Assembly: GCA_037126765.1 (NCBI GenBank)
Contig: JBBCBC010000002.1
Location: 17,701,853-17,765,852 of the forward strand
From: Stenogyne calaminthoides
Lineage: Eukaryota > Streptophyta > Magnoliopsida > Lamiales > Lamiaceae
Direction of reading: 5' to 3'
DNA length: 64,000 nucleotides
Shown: positions 20,941-32,031 of the stretch, in pieces
Layout of the letters: each line of letters begins with the position of its first letter
How positions within the stretch are numbered: position 1 is the stretch's first letter
Notes under the pieces: generated by a model
Database searches by the model: none
What the model was told of the DNA's origin: nothing
Seen by the model: the letters and a program-made list of their open reading frames with translations, nothing else
Program-made: the position numbers and the translations under genes

Positions 20941-21295
20941 AAGGGGTGGATGTTTAGTGCATGTTATAATTTCAACAAATTCGTCGCTTTTTTCTCCTTT
21001 TGTGCGTCACGTCTGCTCCTCTCGTACTATAATTAGGGTTCTTCAAGTAAGATTTTTAAATTTTTCAGTCTTCATGGTAGATTCTTCAATTGTTGATTCA
21101 TCAATTCGATAATTTATCATTGTGTTATGATTTTTTTTTCGAATTTATGTATCTACATACAACATATGATAAAATTAAGCGGTTATGTTTGGTTACAAAT
21201 TGTACCTATAATGCATTCAAAATCGTAATTCTAATTGCAATACTGTTATATTTTGCATGTAACATTGTTCTGTTTTGATTAGATACCCTTCATAA
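20941..21295. other. unassigned DNA
   Basis: AT-rich with no recognisable coding or element motif. Confidence 0.4.
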
Positions 21296-21430
21296 CTTAC
21301 CTTAATTTTTATTATATTTATATTGTAATGTTGTTATGTTTTTTCTTGTAAGACTTTTATGTCTTTTAATGTAATATTGTTATATTTTGGTTGTAATACT
21401 GTTATGTTTTGCTTGTAATACTGTGTCATT
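21296..21430. repeat. degenerate minisatellite (left of E)
   Basis: Imperfect copies of TGTAATACTGTTATGTTTTG with unit about 22-26 bp. The array resumes right of solo LTR E at about 23255-23330, so E inserted into it. Confidence 0.65.
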
Positions 21431-21477
21431 TTCTTATTCGAAATCAAAGTAGAAGGCATTAATGATTGTTGATTATG

Positions 21478-23199
21478 TGTTGGGATATTTTAGTTTTGAT
21501 GAATTATGCCAAAACATTATCAACTTGTGTTATTCAAGCTAACTTACAGATAATAAGTTGAGGGGGAACGAGAGAACAAGTTGAGGGGGAACTCACGAAA
21601 TCAGAAGAAGATGATCGAGATCAGACGAGGCTTCTGATTTAGACCGATCGAGATCGAATGAGTTAAACGAGTTCGAAAGTTAATCGATGAAATGCAAAAA
21701 TTAGAAGAGAAGAAAAGCTAAGCCAATGATCGAAAAAGAAACCGACCCGGAAGATCGGAAGAGAAGGTTGCGGATCGAAGAAGAGAAGCGGATGAGACCG
21801 ATCAAGATCGAGCGTGATCGAGATCGATATGATAACCTCGATATGTTGAACCTCGATGTAATCGACTGACGCTATCCTCGATACGTTGATCCGAAGAAGA
21901 TGATCCGATCCGACGAGCTTAATCAGATCGCAAAGAAGAAATCGATAGCCCGGTAAAAGTGATCTCGCACGGCCGAAGTAAAAGTGATCCGAGGGTTAGG
22001 TAAAAGCCGACTGAGGGTCGATGTCTCGAGTCGAAGAATCGAACTCGGCCACCGGAAAGGTCAAGATGCCTCGACGATAAGGTCCGGCAAGAGAAGTCTA
22101 TCAATCAAGAATCCCGAAAGAGAAGTATCCCGAGACTCTCGAGAAACCCTCAGACTCCGGGAGAAGCACTTCAAGACTCGCGATAATAATGATGACACCA
22201 AGACTCAAGATGTCACCGATAAGACTGCAAGACTCAAAGATGCCATACCGACGATCAAGACTCAAGATAGTCACCACATGAATCAAGACTCAAGATGTCA
22301 TCAAGACTCAGAAGATTCCTGAAGACTCAGAGAAACCTGAAGACTCAGAGAATCCTGAAGACTCAGAAGAAACTGAAGATTATAACCGTTAGATTCAGCT
22401 GACGTGGACCAATGAGAGGAAGACAACCAGCCTGAAAAAGCTGCAGAATTTACATAATAGTATGGATTTGAATGTGATTCTCTCCAACGGTAACATTCAA
22501 ATCCACACTATAAATACAAGGTCTTTCATCATTCTAAAGTGTGGAGAGTGTGGAGATTGTGGCAAAAGATGCTACAGAACCAAAAAGACATACACTCAAG
22601 CATTCCCACCATAGAACACAAGTATGTAGATATACAAATATATTCAAGAGTGTTCTTAAACCCAATCTAAGCAACCCACGATATATCCTAAGCTTAGAGA
22701 GATTTTTACAACCTTAGCATTGAGACTAAACAAATGTAAGGGGAAATCTCAACCGAGTTGGAGACATCAACCAAACCCAAACCCTATTGTTAGGTAGTTT
22801 GTGTGAAGTTGTAAGGAGTTAGTAAGCTGCAGTGAGTCAGCCAGAAAATTCAAAGTAGAAGATGTCAGTAAGCTACAGTGAGTTAGCCTGAAAGCTTGTA
22901 GGCGATCCCGTGAAGGGTGATAAGTCCCGAGGCGAGCCCGAGAGGGTGATAAGTCCAGTTTGAAGGAATTTCCCTAGGAACAGGGAGAGTGGATGTAGGG
23001 GCTTGAGTCTCCGAACCACTATACTTTGTTATGTTCTTTATTGCTTTATGTTCTTATCTTGTCATATGCATTCGATTATAAGCAAAACACAACACATGGA
23101 CTTAAAAAGCAAAAATCTGGAATCGCCATTCCTTCACCCCTGTTTTATATGCATTTCATGATTTTTCCGCATTTCATGGGTTTTTCACCGGGACAAACA
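21478..23199 (+). mobile_element. solo LTR E (1,722 bp), copia-type
   Basis: Starts TGTTGGGATATTTTAG, ends CACCGGGACAAACA, and is flanked by TTATG on both sides (21473-21477 and 23200-23204), a perfect 5-bp TSD. TATAAATA is at 22509-22516. No internal sequence, so it is a recombination product. Same family as S (55907) and the array LTRs, but much richer in CpG (ATCGAGATCG style). It shares GTAAGCTGCAG modules with LTR B and a CCC-GTGAA-GGG hairpin near 22905. Confidence 0.9.
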
Positions 23200-23498
23200 T
23201 TATGAATATTAATATTGTTTCAGTTATGCATTTAACATAACTTCATAATTTTAATATTTTCTTATATTTTGTATGTAATACTGTTTTATTTTTACATGTA
23301 ATATTGTTATGTGTTTTATGTAATACTTCTTCAATTTGACATGCACTCTTCATAAAAAAAGAGCAATAGGTAATATATGTAGATAATAATATAATATTAT
23401 TTAGGTAAACCAACGATAATATTAAATGCAAGACATAATACTCGTTCATAATAGTGTGACAAAAAATACGGTTGATCTGAATAATGTGAAACTAAATT

Positions 23499-23890
23499 AC
23501 ATTAGATGATAAAAAAAACAATATTAAACTATTAATTAATTAGTGAGATATTTATTTAATAAATATTTAATGTATTGTAATAGTGAGTCTTCTTATATCA
23601 ATTCATTTGACCAAAGTCCAATTTTAGAGTTAAGTTTTTTTTTTATGGTTTACATAGGAACAATCTTAAAAAATTTAATTAAAAATTTATATATTACATT
23701 AGATGATAAAAATACAATATTAAATTAGTGAGATATTTATTTAACAAATATTTAATGTATTGTAATAGTGAGTCTTCCAATATAAATCCATTTGACCAAG
23801 GTCCAATTTTTTAGTTGAGTTTTTTTATTTTTTTAATTTTTATGGTTTACATAGGAACAATCTTAAAAAAATTTAATTAAAAAATTTCTA
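23499..23890. repeat. imperfect tandem duplication, about 198-bp unit
   Basis: Two copies of TTAGATGATAAAAA...TTATTTAA.AAATATTTAATG...AATAGTGAGTCTTC...GGTTTACATAGGAACAATC start at about 23500 and 23698. Very AT-rich and non-coding. Confidence 0.7.
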
Positions 23891-24897
23891 TGTTTTACAA
23901 AGGAATAATCTTTAAAAAAATTTATTAAACAAAATTTATAATATGAAGTTAAACAAAATCGAACCCAGGACTTCCAAATCCAAACAATTAGCTTTCTCCA
24001 CTAGACTACATTTAATTATCGAATTGTATTTCATGCGATACCCCTTTTATCTTAGTCGCAACCCGCGAAGAAAAGTGTTGACCCATGAATAATGGGTTGA
24101 CTAAAAAATTTGTGAGAAATACCAAATTGGGAAGGATTTTCACGTTAAAAATTTTCACACAAGACCTACTATTGTACTAGTTGTAAATAAAAATCCATTT
24201 ATAACAGTGTGATTATCTAAAGGCCCAAAATATTTTATACGATATACTAAACTGTATCTAGACAATTTCAATAATTTTCCATGATTTTATCACGATTCTA
24301 AACTATTTAATAAAATTATTTAAACTAACAGTGATGTAAATCGAAGTACTGAACACCCAAATTTCAAAGATTTATTACTACCAAATGTCTAAACGAAAAG
24401 CTACAAAATTTGAAACAACAATATATGGTGGACACTTCATAATTATTCCAGATTTTTCTCATCATTAAAAGTTGGGTAAAAGGATCGTCGAAAGGACTGT
24501 TCCCATTTTAGTTCAATTTTAAACACATCAACTTCCAAGAATTGTTTCTTTCAAACGGCTAATCTGATCATTACTAAATTTTAGTATATTATTCTAGACT
24601 AGCAGAGAGGGAGTATGAGTAGAGAGAGATACATGAAGAATGCTACACATATTATACTGAGAGAGATACGTGGAGGACGTTGTGTAGATCATGCAGATTT
24701 CCGGTCCACAATGCTAGAGATGTGAAAGAGTTGAAAATAACACAACCTAAGTAAAGAGTGTGCGGTACACTTCTTTTTTTGTTTTTTGTGTTTATTTTGA
24801 TATCCCGGGACATGATGTCCCCCTGAATGTTGATAACTATTTCACCTTGATGTTTGAGGAAAATAAATAATCGAGATAAATTAACGAGATAACTATT
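23891..24897. other. AT-rich intergenic or relic DNA
   Basis: Contains a copy (about 24167-24222) of a roughly 52-bp sequence also at 20578-20630 (GTACTAGTTGTAAATAAAAA), a tRNA-like relic (23952-24011) and a 23-bp direct repeat at 24832-24854 and 24888-24910 at the edge of F. No ORF worth calling. Confidence 0.5.
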
Positions 24898-27150
24898 TCA
24901 CCTTGATGTTATGATGTTCTTCTTTTCCACATGATCTCTGATGAAGTGATGTCTGAAGTCCACATGCTTACACCTTGTATGCATAACTGGGTTCTGGGTG
25001 ACTGCAATAGCACTATTACTGTCACATAATATAGGCATATTCGTAGCTATGATGTTATAATCCCTCAGCTGCTGACTAAGCCAGAGCAATTGGGAGCAAC
25101 AACTTCATGCGGCCATGTATTCTTCTTCAGTAGTAGATGTGGCAACAGATGTCTGTTTCTTTATGAATCAAGTGATCAGTTTATTGCGTAAGAATTGACA
25201 TGTACATGAGGTTGATTTTCTGTCTATCCCACAACCTCCATAATATGAATCAGAGTACCCACTAAACTCTAGATTATCATCTGATGGGTACCATAAACCA
25301 AGGTTTACAATTCCCTTCATATACTTAAGAATCCGCTTAGCTGCTTCCAGGTGGCTTTGCATTAGATTTGCCTGAAATCTGGCACAAACACCTATTGCAA
25401 AGGTTATATATGGTCTGCTGGCAGTAGGGTATAATAGTGATCCAATGAGAGTCCTATACTCTTTTTGATTAGTTTTATGACCATTTTCATCTGGATCCAT
25501 CTTGAAGGAAGTCATCATAGGAATTCTGGCAGTCTTGCAGTTTTGAATTCCAAACTTAGCCAACAAATTTCTGGTATACTTGGCTTGACATATGAACATT
25601 CCTTCAGTACCTTGTCTGACTTGAAGACCTAGAAAGTAGTTCATTTGACCCATCATGGACATTTCAAATTTTCCTTGCATCAGTTTGCTGAACTTCTCAC
25701 ATAAGTTATGATTGGGAGATCCAAAAATGATGTCGTCCACATAGATCTGAACCATCATAATATCATCTCCCTCTTCAATTCTGAACAATGTCCTGTCTAT
25801 AATACACTTAGTGAACCCATTGTCTACCAAGAACTGAGACAATGTATCATATAAAGCTCTGGGAGCCTGTTTCAGTCCATAAAGAGCTTTTCTTAAACGT
25901 ACATCATGTTGCCTGATTCAAAGCCAGGAGGTTGTTCAACATAAACTTCCTCCGCTAGTACCCCATTTAAAAATGCATTCTTTACGTCCATCCGATACAC
26001 AGTAAACTCTCTGTGGGCAGCATATGCCAGAAACAGCCGAATGGCTTCCAGACGAGAGACTGGTGCAAAGGTCTCATCTTAATCAATCCCTTCTGATTGT
26101 GAATACACCTTCGCAACAAGTCTTGTCTTATTTATGATGATTACATTATTCTCATCCTTCTTGTTCTCGTAGATTCACTTAGTGCCAATCGCATCTTGGT
26201 GAGTTGGCCTGTCTACAAGTTCCCAAACTTGATTCCTATCGAACTGCTCTAGTTCTTCTTGCATGGCTAGAATCCAGTTGGCATCTTGTAGGGTTTCTTC
26301 TGGTGTGGTAGGTTCCTTCAAAGACAGATAACAACAATACATATCACTTTCACCAATCTGATGTCTAGTTTGGACTCGGGCTTTAGGATGACCGATTATC
26401 TGGTCAGCAGGGTGGTCTTTCAACCAAATCCTGCTTTCCTGATTTATATCAGTTTGGACGTCATCATCCTCATCTGATATTGAGTCACTAGAGACTATGA
26501 GAGGTACAGTAGTAGGATCCACATGGCATGGACATGTCTCAGCTGATGTTGGACTCACCATATGCTGAAGTCTGTCTGCCGGAACATCAGGTGTTCCCCC
26601 TGAACTAGATGGTTCAGTTATTGTCTCAGTTGTACCAGCTTCTTCATCGACATTTGTAAGTACCTTAGGGTCTGATTGACCTAGTGGATCATCAGGTACT
26701 TCTTGTTCTGATTCGGCCTTTTCCGAAGTAGATTTCTCCTGGTCAGATGTTGACTCATCAAAGACCACATGGGGTGTTTCCTCCACCACTAGGGTTCGCC
26801 TGTTGAACACCCTGAAAGTCTTACTGGTTGAGGAATATCCTAAGAATATACCCTCATCTGACTTGGCTTCAAAGGTTTTCAACAAACTCTTCCCATTGTT
26901 ATGGATGAAACACTTACACCCAAAAACATGGAAGTAAAAAACACGAGTTTTTCTGCCCTTCCACAGTTCATAGGGTGTTTTGAAGTGAATCTTAGTCAGA
27001 GAACATATGTTCTGAGTATGGCATGCTGTGTTGATTGCCTCTGCCGAGAAACGGTTTGGAGTTGCATGTTCAGCCAACATTGTGCGAGCAGCTTCTTTGA
27101 GGGTTATGTTTCTCGCTTTACGCTACACCATTACATTTGTAGCGTTAAAA
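24898..27150 (-). pseudogene. pol: copia pol fragment F (integrase end, RT, RNase H)
   Basis: Read on the minus strand: the integrase C-terminal half (LKEAARTMLAEHATPNRF, FGCKCFIHNNGK, GIFLGYSSTSKTFRVFNRR), an acidic linker, the RT start (NWILAMQEELEQFDRNQVWE), RT with VYRMDVKNAFLNGV and IYVDDIIFG (within 25842-25168), then RNase H ending HTRCKHVDFRHHFIRDHVEKK. Several stops and frameshifts, for example a stop after GTK and scrambled frames at 25860-25960. Integrase is broken off near 27130, and RNase H stops at a 23-bp direct repeat. It has no LTR or PBS of its own and is 80-90% like H and J pol by eye. Products would be element replication enzymes; this copy is dead. Confidence 0.85.
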
Positions 27151-27261
27151 GCCGATGTCTCATCTCAGATCCCAAACTCCTTGCAATAAGTCTGATGACC
27201 AACTGACTCCTGATGAGAGGAAGTTAGTCAATCTAAACTATATTGCCAAAGACACACTATA

Positions 27262-27345
27262 TAGTACAATTGATGATGGTGTGATGGGAATGATTTCTCA
27301 TTGTAATACAATTGATGATGGTGTGATGGGAATGATTTCGTTGCC
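27262..27345. repeat. two-copy 40-bp tandem repeat
   Basis: ACAATTGATGATGGTGTGATGGGAATGATTTC-type unit twice with a period of about 41 bp. A third partial copy follows near 27360. Confidence 0.7.
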
Positions 27346-27384
27346 AAAGACACACTATACAATACAATTGATGTTGTAATGTGC

Positions 27385-27480
27385 CAAGGAACAGATCATA
27401 TCAAGGAGAACAAAATTTCAGTTGCCATTGGAAAGTTTGACAGTTTTGAAATGGAAGATGGTGAATCTATAGTGCGAAGC
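27385..27480 (+). pseudogene. copia gag (UBN2-like) fragment
   Basis: Translation gives KENKISVAIGKFDSFEMEDG followed by ESIV, the conserved helix of copia gag. Only about 30 residues survive before the GC-rich segment begins. Confidence 0.45.
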
Positions 27481-27903
27481 GATGCGAAAAACGGAGCAAG
27501 CTAAGCGCCGTGACGTGCGTACAGAAGCGGAGTGACAAGGCGGCGATGGAAGGGCGGATCTTGTGCGTGCACTGCTGGTGTCTTATGGTAAACCGACCAA
27601 CGCCTTCCGAGGCTGTCGAGAGCCATAACGGGCGACGCGCGCTGGGCCTAAGCGCATGGGCACGGTCGCTCGGCCAAGGGGCCAGCCTGATGCGGGCGTG
27701 TATCCCATCTACGAGCTACTTAGCGTGGTGATTCGAGACAGAATTTTCTTTCGAGACGAACGAGTGGGAGAAATTCAAGATGGCGTTTCTTCAAAATCAA
27801 GCCAAGGAAAATCAAACCATGACAGTTGGATAATATGTGCCCAATATGTTTATTTTTCTGCTTTTGCTTGATTTATTGTTGTATTTTCTTATGCTTTATT
27901 TAA
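27460..27903 (+). repeat. fragment of a G-type copia leader (GC-rich)
   Basis: Follows the leader of element G at about 38320-38880. The GC-rich part is only loosely similar, but the end is nearly identical (ATTCGAGACA, GAGAAATTCAA, AATCAAACCATGACAGTTGG, TGTGCCCAATATG). Similarity ends at 27903, where H LTR sequence begins. Local GC is far above its neighbours. Confidence 0.65.
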
Positions 27904-28024
27904 TCTGGTCATCCTATTCTGATATCTAATCTATCAGTCAGCTAACAGGTCTAACTGGTCCTATTACATCTGTTTTGGAACTTCCATCAAAACTATAAAT
28001 TTCCCAACAATTTCCCCTTTTTTG
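27904..28024 (-). repeat. PPT and truncated 3' LTR start of H
   Basis: On the minus strand AAAAAAGGGGAAAT is followed by TGTTGGGAAATTTATAG. The LTR is cut after about 106 bp by the G-type leader fragment. Confidence 0.75.
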
Positions 28025-28091
28025 ATGGAACCAAAACAGTTAATCAGAAAAATAGATAACGAAATGTAAAGAACAAACAAAAAAAGAAGAC

Positions 28092-29394
28092 TCACCGCAC
28101 TGTCGAGGTGCGACAAAAATAAATACGCAAATCTACCCTACTAACTCGTAGTAGTGGCAAGTAAGAGGTCGATCCACAGGGAACATAGAATAATTAATAT
28201 GCTAATTGTATGAATTTATGAAGACAAACACGCTACACGAAAAGAAGGGGGGTTTTGATTGGAATTCTATAACTAAAACTTAAAGCAATAAATTACTATG
28301 AAGCAACAATAACTTTCCAAGGAAAAGATTCAATAATAGGTAAGTATCCTAACTCACAGTTCATTCATCCACCGGCTTAACAAGATAAATCAACCTCAAC
28401 GTTTATTATAATTATTTTTAGAATTAATGCCCCTCGGGGATCAAAACACTTCGATTTTTCGGTTCTTTTCCTTAATTATATTCAATTGAAAAGACGTCTC
28501 TTCAAGAGAACATTTCTAACTAAGTAGTCTAGGTACGCCCATAGATTTAACCTAGTAGAAGCATTACGAATTAGGATAGAGAGCAAACAAATTCCCAAGT
28601 ACGATAGCTCGACCCGAAAGAACTTGGTTTAATTTACCCTAGTGAACCACTAGTTGTTACCAATTGTCACCACACATAATAATTACGGATTACGTGCTTA
28701 GAACTAACAGGCATATTAAAACAATTAACCTATGCGATCAATCTAAATTAATTATTTCCAATACGCAAGAATTTAAACCAGATAAATTAAACAATCCAAA
28801 AAATAAATATCATAAAAGTCTTGAATTAAAACATCGATATTAAACACGGGTTCAGAAATTCCCGGAGTTGGGATAAAATACTAACTAAATACGACTCTCA
28901 AAACTGCACCGTGTAATTCTCCAAAAACTGTCGTCTGCCTCCCTCTGTTGCGTCCCTTGCCGCCTCCAATTCTTATGTCGTATGCTCCCCGACTTGCCCC
29001 CAAAACTGTAGTTCGCGTCTGCATCCTCCATAATTAAATAGTAGTAGGTCATTAGCTTATTGGTCATGGGCTTAAAAGCCCATTTTCCCAAGGATTTTCG
29101 TGGCCCCAATTCCTTTCTTATTCCCCAAGTCAAGAAAACCACCGTCCAACTCTTTCAAGACATATATGCCTAAAGATATTAATAAATATTTCCCTAATCT
29201 TTCATCCTGGCGTGAATCTTCTAGACTAACTCCAAGTGTGACACCTAAATAAACTCAAAAACACAAGAAACGATCAAGTGCATAATAATATCATCAAAAC
29301 ACAAATAAGTAATTAATTATGTCATATTAATATAAACGAGTTCAATAAATTACACTTTAATCTATTAAAAATATGCATAATTTACTACTTACCA
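28092..29394 (-). repeat. 3' LTR of element I
   Basis: Begins TGGTAAGTAGTAAATT on the minus strand after the PPT and ends GTGCGGTGA (the family end is GTGCGGTCA). Contains TCTCTTCAAGAGA-type short palindromes. Near-identical partner at 30632-31935. Confidence 0.8.
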
Positions 29395-30631
29395 AATACC
29401 CCCACACTTAAATCTTTACTTGTCCTCGAGTAAAACAACTCCAAAAGACGTAAATAATGGAGAAGTTGAGAGATTCGCTCAGGTCCTCTCTCACACAGAA
29501 CGTGACACTAAAGCTATGTAGCAACTCATGAAATTCCGGACTAAGATCAATGCAATTAGAAATTGTGAACTTTTAAAAGCTTTCACTCAAGTTCCCAAAA
29601 TCATCTATGATAGAATCTCAACTTCTTGAGTTGTCAAGCCCCTTACCATGCTTCAACTCCCCTACAATTTGTTTCATCTAAAATAGGCAACCCAACAAAC
29701 TCTGCATTCTAGTGTACCCTCTATCTCCTTATTTCTTTTTTTTTTTAAGGTATGATGCACCACTCTACTTGTCGGGTTTTAACTCTAATTGAATCCGACT
29801 TTGAAACGTTCGAACCCCTGAAAGTAGGCAGCTGTCTCAACACCTCTTTTTTTTTTCAAACGCAAAACCGCAACTTCACTCCATCGTTAGGTTTTAGCTT
29901 GGAATTTTTCTTCGAGCCCCTAAAATGGGCAGCTGGACCGGTTCTTTTTCACAATTCTTCGACTAAACTCCATTTTCTCCAAATCATCAAATTTTTTTCC
30001 AACCTTAAGGGGCACACCTTAGATGCGTCATTTATCAAGGAACCTAATTAGACTACTCTACTATACAAAGTCAAAGCACAGTTTAGAACTATAACTCATC
30101 AATTCATCAATTTACTAACACAAACTTAAACGGACCCTCATGAAAATTTTCATCTACTCACAAAATCCGCATGCATCAAACAAAACTAATTTAACCAGAA
30201 ACTCCACAGTTTACCATAAAACAATAATATCACATTTTTTTTAAAATAACGCTCGACTCATCATTGCGATTTAACTTCTCCAAGCACAACCAAAAATATA
30301 TCAATGCCTCTCCCCCCACACTTAATATATTGCTTGTCCACAAGCAACAAAAATAAATATGCACAAGGGAGAAAAGACAAGAGAAGGAAGAGTATCACCG
30401 GATAAATTGGAGAGTGTAGGAGCTACTAGTAATCCAAAAATCTCAATCACTTCAATCACTGGAGAGCCTGCAACAAAATTGAGACAGACACACAAAGAAA
30501 ACGAGGGGGAGAAAACAACAACTAAGACACTAAAATTCCTAAGAAAAATAGCAGAAAAATAAACCCCGCAAATCACACACAAAAAGCACAAAAAATATTC
30601 ACACCGTTCCCCGGCAACGGCGCCAAAGATT
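29395..30631 (-). other. internal region of element I
   Basis: Holds PPT (29408-29394) and PBS (30625-30608). An 89-codon minus-strand ORF (30591-30322, MCFLCVICGVYFSAIF) starts just after the PBS. It is hydrophobic, matches nothing I know, and may be chance. Two diverged copies of TTCGAACCCCTGAAAGTAGG / TTCGAGCCCCTAAAATGGG lie near 29808 and 29909. Confidence 0.6.
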
Positions 30632-31935
30632 TGACCGCACTGTCGAGGTGCGACAAAAATAAATACCCAAATTTACCCTACTAACTCGTAGTAGTGGCAA
30701 GAAAGGGGTCGATCCATAGGGAACGTAGAATAATTAATATGCTAATTGTATGAATTTATGAAGACAAACACGCTACACGAAAAGATGGGGGTTTAGATTG
30801 GAATTCTGTAACTAAAACTTAAAGCAATAAATTACTATGAAGCAACAATATTTTTCCAAGGAAAAGATTCAATAATAGGTAAGTATCCCAACTCACAATT
30901 CATTCATCTCCCGGCTTAACACGATAAATAAACCTCAACGTTTATTCTAATTGTGTTTTAGAATTAATGCCCCTCGAGGATTAAAATGCTTTGATTTCCC
31001 GGTCCTATCCCTTAGTTATATTCAATTGCAAAGACGTCTCTTCAAGAGAACCTTTCTAACTAAGCAGTGTAGGTACGCCTATAGATTTATCCTAGTAGAA
31101 GCATTACGAATTAGGATAGAGAGCTAACAAATTCCTAGGTACGCTAGATCGACCCGAAAGAACTTGATTTAATTTACCCTAGTGAACCACTAGTTGTTAC
31201 CAATTGTCACAAAACATAACAATTACGGATTACGTGCTTAGAACTAACAGACATATTAAAACAATTAACCTAGGCGATCAATCTAAATTAATTAATTCCA
31301 ATACGCAAGAATTTAAACCAGATAAATTAAACATTCCAAAAAACAAATATCATAAACGTCTTGAATTAAAACATCGACATTAAACACGGGTTCAAAAATT
31401 CCTGGAGTTGGGATAAAATACTAACTAAATACGACTCTCAAAACTGCACCCGTGTAATTCTCCAAAAATTGTCGTTTGCCTCCTTCTGTTGCGTCCCTTG
31501 CCGCCTCCAATTCTTCTGTCGTGTGCTCCCCGACTTGCTCCCAAAACTGCCGTTCGCGTCTGCATCCTCCATAATTAAATAGTAGTAGGTCATTAGCTTA
31601 TTGGTCATGGGCTTAAAAGTCCATTTTCCCTAGCATTTCCGTGGCCCCAATTCATTTCTTATTCCCCAAGTCAAGAAAACCACTGTCCAGATCTTTCAAG
31701 ACATATATGCCTAAAGATATTAATAAATATTTCCCTAATCTTTCATCCTGGCGTGAATCTTCTAGAGTAACTCCAAGTGTGACACTTAAATAAACTCAAA
31801 AACACAAGAAATGATCAAGTGCACAATAATATCATCAAAACACACATAAGTAATTAATTATGTCATATTAATATAAATGAGTTCAATAAATTGGACTCTA
31901 ATCTATTAAAAATATGCATAATTTACTACTTAAGA
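30632..31935 (-). repeat. 5' LTR of element I
   Basis: Ends GTGCGGTCA on the minus strand, six bases before the PBS. Differs from the 3' LTR at scattered bases and a few indels, which indicates moderate age. Confidence 0.8.
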
Positions 31936-32031
31936 TCAGAGAGGTAACCGTTTCTCATTAAGGATATGGAAGTTACAAGTATGGAGAATAACAGGAATCC
32001 TATCATCTGATCCTAACAACAGTCTTCTGAT

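Larger units (their letters stand above)
28092..31935 (-). mobile_element. non-autonomous LTR element I (Athila-type PBS)
   Basis: Two direct repeats of about 1.3 kb (28092-29394 and 30632-31935) flank 1.24 kb. On the minus strand the PBS after the 5' LTR is TGGCGCCGTTGCCGGGGA, a site typical of Athila-type gypsy elements, and the PPT before the 3' LTR is AAGTGTGGGGGTATT. No gag or pol. It lies between ORF3 and the PPT of H. Outer ends are slightly eroded; flanking AAGAC (28087-28091) and AAGAT (31932-31936) may be a TSD if the right LTR end has lost four bases. Confidence 0.75.

Noticed and set aside
20841..24011. Functional tRNA genes
   Set aside because: Only A- and B-box-like words are present; no acceptor stem or anticodon arm can be drawn.
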